64,000 nucleotides of DNA from Streptomyces sp. NRRL F-6676. GTDB lineage: Bacteria; Actinomycetota; Actinomycetes; Streptomycetales; Streptomycetaceae. Both the position numbers and the translations under genes were made by a program. Position 1 is the stretch's first letter. Each line of letters begins with the position of its first letter. The stretch lies in contig NZ_JOHS01000014.1 of NCBI RefSeq assembly GCF_000725625.1, positions 1 to 64,000 of the forward strand. The letters run 5' to 3'. A model generated the notes under the pieces. It did not search any database and had not been told where the DNA came from. It worked only from the letters and a program-made list of their open reading frames with translations. Shown piece by piece: positions 1-6,913 of the stretch.

Positions 1-1259
1 CAGCGCCACCGTGTGCTCGGGGAGCTGGAAGTTCCCGTCGGGGAGTTTGACCGCGCCCTCCGGGACCGCCGCGCCCTCGGGGAAGTGGAACGTGCCGTCA
101 GGCAGCTTCAGCGCACCCTCCGGCAACGTGAACGCGTTCTCCGGCAGCTTCGGGATCTCGATGTTGCCGACGCCCTTCAGCGCCTTGCTGATGTCGCCGA
201 TCTTCGACAGACCCGCCCCGGCGCCCTTCATGACGTACGTCATCGGGTCGATGACCTTGCCCGCCTTGCCCGCCACCGACAGCACCTTGGCGACCGCACC
301 CGCCTTGCCCGCACCCGAAGCCGCGGCGCCCGAGCCGCCGGTGAACACGGTGGTGAGGACGTTGAAGGTGACCGCCCCCGCGGCCCGTGCGGGGTTCTTG
401 CCCCACTCGTCCCACGCCGAATCACGCAGCCAGGAGGGGAGCTTGTCGTCGGGCAGGGTCCAGAAGAGGGTGGAGGCGCCGGGGATGGAGGAGATGACCA
501 GGCCCGTGGCCAGCTGGGCGAGGCCCTTCCACGCCTGGCCCATCGCGTCCCAGCCGCCGAAACCGACCAGCGTGCCCAGACCCTTGATCGTGCCCCACAC
601 ACCATCGACGATCAGGCCGTCCCACACGAACGACTTCACCCAGTGGCCGACCTCGTACCAGTGGTGCTTCTCCTCCACCGGGTCGCCCCACGGCAGCTTC
701 GCGTTCTTCAGATCCTCCGCGTTGAACCCGTACTGGTCCTTACGGTCCGAGCCGTCGCCCGCGACCATCTGCGTGCCGCCGAAGATCGCCGTGATCTTGT
801 TGTGGCAGGTCCGCTCCGCCGCCCAGAACGCCGCGACCGTCGTCGTGATCTCGTCCCGGAACGCCGCGACCGTCGTCGTGATCTCGTCCCGGATCCCGTT
901 GTGCTCCTCGACCTTGTCCCCGTCGTACTCCCAGTCGTCGTCGTCCTTGACCGAGTTGACGAACGTCGTCGCCTTCGTCTTCAACTCCACCAGCTTCGAC
1001 ACCAGCGGACGGATCTCCGTGGCGTACGACGACAGGGCCGACGAGACCGTCTCCAGGTCCGTCGCGAAATCCTCCGCACGGTCCTTCACCGGCTTCGTCG
1101 ACGCGAACAACTGCTCCGCCTCCGGAGCCGTGTAGTACGCCGACAACCCCTGGAACCGGTCGTGCGGACGTTGCCCGCGTCCGTCTTCAGCCCCTGATGC
1201 GCCAGTTCCAGTTGGAACAGGTCGCCCGTGAACTGCGGTATCTGCTCGGGCTTGATCAC
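1..1259 (-). pseudogene. Type VII-secretion-associated effector-like protein, frameshifted, 3' part outside window
   Basis: The minus strand reads from a GTG at 1259, preceded by GGGGGTG. The first about 33 residues (MIKPEQIPQFTGDLFQLEL...) have the look of the helical WXG100-like N-terminus of large Streptomyces secreted proteins. The frame then breaks at about 1150-1162, where FQGLSAYYTAPEAEQLF resumes in another frame and stays open to the window edge. The resumed part has a helical segment with AAFWAAERTCHNKI, a glycine/alanine-rich central stretch, and a terminal run of short LPEGA/KLPDG repeats (about 1-170). A C-terminal toxin or enzyme domain would lie outside the window, so its activity is unknown. 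Family placement is from recollection of similar Streptomyces proteins. If the shift is an assembly error this is an intact gene; otherwise it is a pseudogene. Confidence 0.6.
826..891 (-). repeat. 33-bp perfect tandem duplication, in frame
   Basis: Positions 826-858 and 859-891 are identical 33-bp copies. In the minus-strand reading frame they duplicate 11 residues (TTTVAAFRDEI), lengthening a predicted helix by about three turns without breaking the frame. Confidence 0.9.
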
Positions 1260-1530
1260 GCGTTTTCACCCCCGTGTGTCCGTGGGTCTTCCCGTCGGAC
1301 AAACTCGCGTCAAGTTCAGACCATCATACAAAGACGTACTGACAGTGCCTCAGGGTTGTTACCGATGGGCCACAAATCTCTTCATGTGTGAGGGACTTGC
1401 CCTGGCGCCTCCCGGTTCCCGGCCTGCCCCGTGTGCGGTCTCCGCAACCGGGAGACCCCCACCCGCCGTCCTCCCCCGCAACGCCGGCCACGAGAATCCC
1501 CTGGTCGGGACGATCGGAGGGACGGTTCGC

Positions 1531-2658
1531 GTGGACCAGGTGGGGCAGACGGAACAGACCGAGCAGACCGAGCAGACCGAGCGGAGAGAACAGGCGGAGA
1601 GCGCGGGGCACGACAAGGCCCGCAGAAGACCCTGGCTCCGCTGGACCCGGCGCACGCTCCTCGCCCTCGCGCTCCTCCTCGTCCTCCCGCTCCTCGCCAT
1701 GCAGGCCACGCTCCGCTTCAACTACGCGGGCGACACCGCCGCCGGTACGTACACCCGCGACCGTGACGCCCTCTGGCTCGGTCACGCCTGGGTGGACGGG
1801 CGGAAGACCGACGCCGATGTCGCCGCGCTCGCCGGCCGGCTGAAGAAGACCGGTGTCCGCGACCTGTACGTGCACACCGGGCCTCTGGAGCATGACGGGA
1901 CTCTCCCCAAGTCGCTCTATCCCAGGGCCGGTTGGTTCCTCAAGGCCGTGCACCGCGCGCTGCCGCACGTCCGGGTGCAGGCCTGGCTCGGGGACGTGCT
2001 CGCCACCGAGGGGCCGACCGGGATGCGGCTCACCGACGCCGCCACCCGCGACCACGTCGTCGCCTCCGCCCGCCAGATCCTCGACGCCGGCTTCCAGGGC
2101 GCCCACTTCGACCTGGAGCCCCTGCACTCCGGTGACCAGGACTACCTCCACCTCCTCGACCGGCTGCACCGCGTCACCGCGGACCACGACGCCCTGCTCT
2201 CCGTCGCCGCCCACCAGATCGACCCGCTCCCCGGCTTCCACTCCTTCTGGGGCACGGTCGCCGGGCACCCCAAGTGGTGGTCGCAGGCGTACTTCGGGCA
2301 GGTCGCGCGCCGCGTCGACCAGATCGCCGTCATGTCGTACGACACCATGCAGCCGCTGGAGAGCACGTACGGCGGCTATGTCGCCGAGCAGACCTCGCTC
2401 GCCCTGGAGGCCACCCCGGCCGGCACCGACCTGCTGATGGGCCTGCCCTTCTACCACGAGAACCGGTTCGGCCACTGGGCGCACGCCGAGACCGTCCCGG
2501 GGGCCGTCCGTGGCGTCCGCCTCGGCCTGTCCCGCACCGACGCCGACCGCGCCCACTTCGGCGTCGCCCTGTACGTCGACTTCGCCGCGACGGAGGCGGA
2601 CTGGAGGGCGTACCAGGAGGACTGGGTGGACGGGGCCCACCCGAACCCAGGCTCCTGA
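1531..2658 (+). CDS. Membrane-anchored GH18-like glycoside hydrolase
   Basis: 375 residues from the GTG at 1531, chosen because GGAGG lies about 10 bp upstream and the longer upstream frame has poor codon character. A hydrophilic head with a TEQ repeat (residues 7-17) is followed by a basic patch and one membrane segment (about 42-58), so the bulk should lie outside the cytoplasm. The remainder looks like a TIM-barrel of the GH18 type: GAHFDLEPL (D194, E196) resembles the strand-4 DxDxE motif, and IAVMSYD resembles the strand-6 region. The motif is weaker than in chitinases, lacking the full DGxDxDWE, so the substrate is unknown and activity is an inference. It stands alone and converges with the sdh operon. 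Confidence 0.6.
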   Translation: MDQVGQTEQTEQTEQTERREQAESAGHDKARRRPWLRWTRRTLLALALLLVLPLLAMQATLRFNYAGDTAAGTYTRDRDALWLGHAWVDGRKTDADVAALAGRLKKTGVRDLYVHTGPLEHDGTLPKSLYPRAGWFLKAVHRALPHVRVQAWLGDVLATEGPTGMRLTDAATRDHVVASARQILDAGFQGAHFDLEPLHSGDQDYLHLLDRLHRVTADHDALLSVAAHQIDPLPGFHSFWGTVAGHPKWWSQAYFGQVARRVDQIAVMSYDTMQPLESTYGGYVAEQTSLALEATPAGTDLLMGLPFYHENRFGHWAHAETVPGAVRGVRLGLSRTDADRAHFGVALYVDFAATEADWRAYQEDWVDGAHPNPGS

Positions 2659-2668
2659 CGAGCGGAGA

Positions 2669-3445
2669 TCACGTCCCCGACGACCGCCGCCGGATCTTCG
2701 ACCCCAGCCACACCAGTGGGTCGTACTTGCGGTCCGCCACCCGCTCCTTCAGCGGGATCAGCGCGTTGTCGGTGATGTGAATGCCCTCCGGGCACACCTC
2801 CGTGCAGCACTTGGTGATGTTGCAGTAGCCGAGCCCGTGCTCGTCCTGCGCGGTGCGCTTGCGGTCCAGGCCGGTGTCCTCGGCGGCGTCCAGCGGGTGC
2901 ATGTCCAGCTCCGCGACCCGCATCAGGAAGCGCGGTCCGGCGAAGGCCGGTTTGTTCTCCTCGTGGTCGCGGACGACGTGGCACGTGTCCTGGCACAGGA
3001 AGCACTCGATGCACTTGCGGAACTCCTGCGAGCGGTCCACGTCCTCCTGCATCATCCGGTACTCGCCCGGCGCCAGCTCCGCCGGCGGTACGAACGCCGG
3101 GACCTCCCGCGCCTTGGCGTAGTTGAAGCCGACGTCCGTCACCAGGTCCCGTACGACGGGGAAGGCGCGCAGCGGCGTCACGGTGATCGTCTCGGCGCGG
3201 TCGAAGACCGACATACGGGTCATGCACATCAGCCGGGGCCGCCCGTTGATCTCCGCCGAGCACGAACCGCACTTGCCCGCCTTGCAGTTCCACCGCACCG
3301 CCAGATCGGGCGCCTGGGTGGCCTGGATGCGGTGGATGATGTCGAGGACGACCTCGCCCTCGTTCACCTCCACCGCGAAGTCGGCGAGGCCGCCCCCGCG
3401 CACGTCGCCCCGCCACACCCGGAACCGGGCCTCGTAGCCGCTCAT
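2669..3445 (-). CDS. sdhB: Succinate dehydrogenase/fumarate reductase iron-sulfur subunit
   Basis: 258 residues. It carries electrons from the flavoprotein subunit through three Fe-S clusters to the membrane anchor. The N-terminal ferredoxin fold has C54, C59, C62 and C74 for the [2Fe-2S] cluster. The C-terminal part has CIECFLCQDTC (C145, C148, C151, C155) and CNITKCCTEVCPEG (C208, C214, C218) for the [4Fe-4S] and [3Fe-4S] clusters. The ATG at 3445 overlaps the sdhA stop in ATGA, so translation is probably coupled. The short form and its single-anchor operon match the actinobacterial type related to mycobacterial Sdh1 rather than the classical sdhCDAB set. Confidence 0.93.
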   Translation of the reverse strand: MSGYEARFRVWRGDVRGGGLADFAVEVNEGEVVLDIIHRIQATQAPDLAVRWNCKAGKCGSCSAEINGRPRLMCMTRMSVFDRAETITVTPLRAFPVVRDLVTDVGFNYAKAREVPAFVPPAELAPGEYRMMQEDVDRSQEFRKCIECFLCQDTCHVVRDHEENKPAFAGPRFLMRVAELDMHPLDAAEDTGLDRKRTAQDEHGLGYCNITKCCTEVCPEGIHITDNALIPLKERVADRKYDPLVWLGSKIRRRSSGT

Positions 3446-5412
3446 TCGTACAGCTCCTCCTCGGCCAGATACTTGACCAGCTCCTCCTTCTCGAACAGGG
3501 CGAGCAGGTCCGGACGGATGGGTGTGGTGGTCTCGCGTACGAGCTCGATCTGGCCGCGTACCGGGTCGGTGGCCGCGAGGCCGCCGGTGGGGTCGGCGGG
3601 GCGGCACAGCAGGTTGACCGGGCGCCAGGCGTTGTCCATCTCCGGGTGGTCCTCGCGGGTGTGGCCGCCGCGCGACTCGGTGCGCTCCAGGGCCGCCCGC
3701 GCCACGCACTCGCTGACCAGCAGCATGTTCCGCAGGTCCAGGGCGAGGTGCCAGCCGGGGTTGAACTGCCGGTGCCCCTCGACTCCGGCCCGCCGGGCCC
3801 GTACCCGCAGCTCGGCCAGCTTCTCCAGGGCCCGTTCCATCTCGGCCCGGCGGCGGATGATGCCGACCAGGTCGTTCATCGTCTGCTGTAGCTCCTGGTG
3901 GACGCCGTACGGGTTCTCCGGCGGGCGGCCGGCACTCTCACCGCTCTCCTCGCCCGGCTCCGGCCCCTCCGCCGAGAACGGCCGCAGCGCCTCCGCCGCG
4001 GCCGCGTCGATCTGGGCGTCGTCCGCCACGGGGCGCGCGTCCGCGTGGGACGCCGCGTGCTCGGCCGCGTGCCATCCCGCCCGCCGCCCGAAGACCAGCA
4101 GGTCGGACAGCGAGTTGCCGCCGAGCCGGTTCGAGCCGTGCATGCCGCCCGCCACCTCACCGGCCGCGAACAGCCCCGGCACCCCGCGCGCCGCCGCTGT
4201 GTCGGAGTCGACCGCGACGCCGCCCATGACGTAGTGGCAGGTGGGGCCGACCTCCATCGGTTCCGCCGTGATGTCGACGTCCGCCAGCTCCTTGAACTGG
4301 TGGTACATCGACGGCAGCCGCCGCCGGATCACCTCGGCCGGCATCCGCGTCGACACGTCGAGGAAGACCCCGCCGTGCGGGGAGCCGCGGCCCGCCTTCA
4401 CCTCGGCGTTGATGGCCCGCGCCACTTCGTCGCGCGGGAGGAGTTCGGGGGGCCGCCGGTTGTGGTCCGGGTCGTCGTACCAGCGGTCGGCCTCCTCCTC
4501 CGACTCGGCGTACTTCTCCTTGAAGACGTCCGGAACGTAGTCGAACATGAACCGCTTGCCCTCGGAGTCGCGCAGCACCCCGCCGTCGCCGCGCACCGAC
4601 TCGGTGACGAGGATGCCTTTGACCGACGGCGGCCAGACCATGCCCGTCGGGTGGAACTGCACGAACTCCATGTTGACCAGCGGCGCCCCCGCGAGCAGCG
4701 CCAGCGCGTGTCCGTCGCCCGTGTACTCCCACGAGTTCGACGTCACCTTGAAGGACTTGCCGATCCCGCCGGTCGCGATCACCACGGCGGGGGCTTCGAG
4801 GACGAAGAAGCGGCCCGACTCGCGTTCGTAGGCGAAGACACCGGCGACGTCGCCGTCCGCGTCCTTGAGGATGCGGGTGACCGTGCACTCCTGGAAGACC
4901 TTCAGCCGGGTCTCGTAGCCGCCGGTCTCCTTCTTGTCCTCCTGCTGGAGCGAGACGACCTTCTGCTGGAGTGTGCGGATCAGTTCCAGGCCCGTGCGGT
5001 CGCCGACGTGCGCCAGGCGCGGGTACTCGTGCCCGCCGAAGTTGCGCTGCGAGATGCGGCCGTCCTGGGTACGGTCGAACAGCGCGCCCCAGGTCTCCAG
5101 TTCCCACACCCGGTCCGGGGCCTCGCGGGCGTGCAGCTCGGCCATGCGCCACTGGTTGAGGAACTTGCCGCCGCGCATGGTGTCGCGGAAGTGCACCTGC
5201 CAGTTGTCGCCGGAGTTGACGTTGCCCATCGCGGCGGCGATGCCGCCCTCGGCCATCACCGTGTGGGCCTTGCCGAACAGCGACTTGCAGATCACCGCCG
5301 TCCGCGCGCCCCGCTCCCGCGCCTCGATCGCGGCGCGCAGCCCGGCGCCCCCGGCACCGACGACCACGACGTCCCACTGCTGCCGCTCCACCACCGTCAT
5401 CGAAGGTCCCAT
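3442..5412 (-). CDS. sdhA: Succinate dehydrogenase/fumarate reductase flavoprotein subunit
   Basis: 656 residues, the usual size. It oxidises succinate to fumarate on the cytoplasmic face of the membrane. The dinucleotide fold VVGAGGAGLRAA (about 17-28) binds FAD. GKAHTVMAEGGI puts H50 where FAD is attached covalently. HPTGM and RLGGNSLSDLLVFGRRAG are family active-site and FAD-domain motifs. A second ATG at 5400 is an alternative start; neither has a strong ribosome site. It lies between the membrane anchor gene (57 bp upstream) and sdhB (overlapping). Confidence 0.95.
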   Translation of the reverse strand: MGPSMTVVERQQWDVVVVGAGGAGLRAAIEARERGARTAVICKSLFGKAHTVMAEGGIAAAMGNVNSGDNWQVHFRDTMRGGKFLNQWRMAELHAREAPDRVWELETWGALFDRTQDGRISQRNFGGHEYPRLAHVGDRTGLELIRTLQQKVVSLQQEDKKETGGYETRLKVFQECTVTRILKDADGDVAGVFAYERESGRFFVLEAPAVVIATGGIGKSFKVTSNSWEYTGDGHALALLAGAPLVNMEFVQFHPTGMVWPPSVKGILVTESVRGDGGVLRDSEGKRFMFDYVPDVFKEKYAESEEEADRWYDDPDHNRRPPELLPRDEVARAINAEVKAGRGSPHGGVFLDVSTRMPAEVIRRRLPSMYHQFKELADVDITAEPMEVGPTCHYVMGGVAVDSDTAAARGVPGLFAAGEVAGGMHGSNRLGGNSLSDLLVFGRRAGWHAAEHAASHADARPVADDAQIDAAAAEALRPFSAEGPEPGEESGESAGRPPENPYGVHQELQQTMNDLVGIIRRRAEMERALEKLAELRVRARRAGVEGHRQFNPGWHLALDLRNMLLVSECVARAALERTESRGGHTREDHPEMDNAWRPVNLLCRPADPTGGLAATDPVRGQIELVRETTTPIRPDLLALFEKEELVKYLAEEELYE

Positions 5413-5469
5413 CCGTCACCGGAGACTCAAAAGCGAAAGAAAGCCAGAACAAGCCAGGAACGAGGAGCA

Positions 5470-6306
5470 TCAGAAGAAGCGCGGATCGTCGAAGACCCCC
5501 GACGCCACGAGGTACACATAGAAGTCCGCGACCGCCACGCTCACCAGCGACGCCCAGGCGAGCTGCATGTGCCGGGCGTTGAGCCGCCCCACGAACTGCC
5601 ACGCCCGGTACCGCACCGGGTGCTTCGAGAAGTGCCGGAGCTTGCCGCCGACGATGTGCCGGCAGGAGTGGCAGGACAGGGTGTACGCCCAGATCAGCGC
5701 GATGTTCGCCAGGAAGACGAGGGTGCCGAGCCCCATGTGGCCCCAGGCGTGGTGCGCGTCGCGGAAGGAGAGGACCGTGTCGTAGGTCAGGACGCCCGCG
5801 ACGAGGATCGCCGCGTAGAAGAAGTACCGGTGGACGTTCTGAAGGATCAACGGGAAGCGGGTCTCACCGGTGTACGTGGCGTGCGGTTCGGCGACGGCGC
5901 AGGCGGGCGGGGAGGCCCAGAAGCCGCGGTAGTACGCCTTGCGGTAGTAGTAGCAGGTGAGCCGGAAGCCCAGCGGGAAGATCAGGATGATGATCGCCGG
6001 GGAGATGCCCCACCAGCTGCCGAAGAGGTCCCAGTTCGGGCCGGCGTGCATCGGGCGGCACCGCTCGGCCAGGCACGGCGAGTAGAACGGCGAGACGTAC
6101 GGGGCGGCGTAGTAGTCCGTGTCGGCGAAGGCCCGCCAGGTCGAGTAGACGATGAAGGCCAGCAGCCCGGCGGCGGTGGTGGCGGGCGCCAGCCACCAGC
6201 GGTCGGTGCGCAGATGGCGGACGCCGATCGCGGCGCGCGTACCGCCGCGTACGCCGCCGCTGCTCGGACGGGGATCCGTGGCGGGGGGCTCCGTACCGGT
6301 CGTCAC
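5470..6306 (-). CDS. sdhC: Succinate dehydrogenase membrane anchor subunit (five-helix type)
   Basis: 278 residues from the GTG at 6306, which overlaps the upstream stop as GTGA. I see five hydrophobic segments (WWLAPATTAAGLLAFIVY..., PAIIILIFPLGF..., FFYAAILVAGVLTYD, LGTLVFLANIALIWAY, WASLVSVAVADFYVYLV), with histidines in or near helices that could ligate haem. A cysteine pair in SPCLAERC lies between helices 1 and 2. The protein anchors SdhAB and passes electrons to quinone. A single large anchor fits the Sdh1-like operon. The haem content is not readable from the sequence alone. Confidence 0.85.
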   Translation of the reverse strand: MTTGTEPPATDPRPSSGGVRGGTRAAIGVRHLRTDRWWLAPATTAAGLLAFIVYSTWRAFADTDYYAAPYVSPFYSPCLAERCRPMHAGPNWDLFGSWWGISPAIIILIFPLGFRLTCYYYRKAYYRGFWASPPACAVAEPHATYTGETRFPLILQNVHRYFFYAAILVAGVLTYDTVLSFRDAHHAWGHMGLGTLVFLANIALIWAYTLSCHSCRHIVGGKLRHFSKHPVRYRAWQFVGRLNARHMQLAWASLVSVAVADFYVYLVASGVFDDPRFF

Positions 6307-6575
6307 CTGAGCCCCTCGTCGTCCGAGTCCGTCCACAGGGTGCTGTCGTACGGGGTGTCGGGGATCGTCAACAGCGGTGGGCGGTGCGGGCGTTCGGGTC
6401 CGGGGGAGGACTCGCGCAGCAGGGCGACGCTCTCGCGCAGATGGTCGGCGTCGGCCCGGACCCGGCGCATCTCCAGGCCGCCGGAGGAGCCGAGCTGCTG
6501 TTCCAGCCGGCGCAGCGACCTGACCAGGTCCTCGACACAGCGCTGAACGGTCGTCAGTTCGTCCTGTACGGACAT
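6303..6575 (-). CDS. Small hydrophilic protein leading the sdh operon
   Basis: 90 residues, function unknown. The ATG at 6575 follows GAGGT by about 8 bp. Residues about 1-55 are charged and heptad-like (VQRCVEDLVRSLRRLEQQL), suggesting a coiled coil; the tail is proline-rich and acidic and ends DSDDEGLR. Its stop overlaps the sdhC start (GTGA), so it is the first gene of a four-gene operon and likely acts with, or helps assemble, the dehydrogenase. That role is inference from position only. Confidence 0.75.
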   Translation of the reverse strand: MSVQDELTTVQRCVEDLVRSLRRLEQQLGSSGGLEMRRVRADADHLRESVALLRESSPGPERPHRPPLLTIPDTPYDSTLWTDSDDEGLR

Positions 6576-6865
6576 GGGCGTGACCTCATTTCCGCGGGCC
6601 TTCGGGACAGGGCCTGGGGGCGGCACGTACACGCGCCTGCGAGTGTCGCGCGTCACAGTGCGCCCTGGGAACCCGTGTGCACGGATTGACGGCGCGGGCG
6701 GTGGTGCCCGGCGCGCGGGGCGGCGTACGAGCCGGGGCGGGCGCGCCGGGCGCGGGGTGCGGTGGGCCGAACGGGTGGGGTTCGGCGGGGGCGGCCGCCG
6801 TGTCGCTTGGGCGGGGCCCGGCCCCCGCCATCTGATCGGAGGAGCCGACAAGAACGACAAGAGTG
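6576..6865. other. Divergent intergenic region between sdh operon and orphan solute-binding protein
   Basis: About 290 bp, extremely GC-rich, that must hold the sdh promoter (minus) and the promoter of the lipoprotein gene (plus). I see no convincing -10/-35 pair or strong palindrome. Confidence 0.5.
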
Positions 6866-6913
6866 ATGAAAGTGCCGAAGTCGAAGACGACGGACCACCG
6901 GAGGTGGCAGTGA
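6866..6913 (+). CDS. Possible 15-residue leader peptide upstream of the lipoprotein gene
   Basis: ATG at 6866 opens a short frame, MKVPKSKTTDHRRWQ, whose stop TGA overlaps the next ATG as TGATG at 6911-6915. It is rich in lysine and arginine. The upstream AAGAG could serve as a weak ribosome site. The overlap geometry suggests translational coupling, but the frame is short enough to be chance. Confidence 0.3.
   Translation: MKVPKSKTTDHRRWQ

Noticed and set aside
3898-6546. An 882-codon plus-strand frame opposite sdhA and sdhC
   Set aside because: Composition is a mirror of the real genes and no domain is visible.
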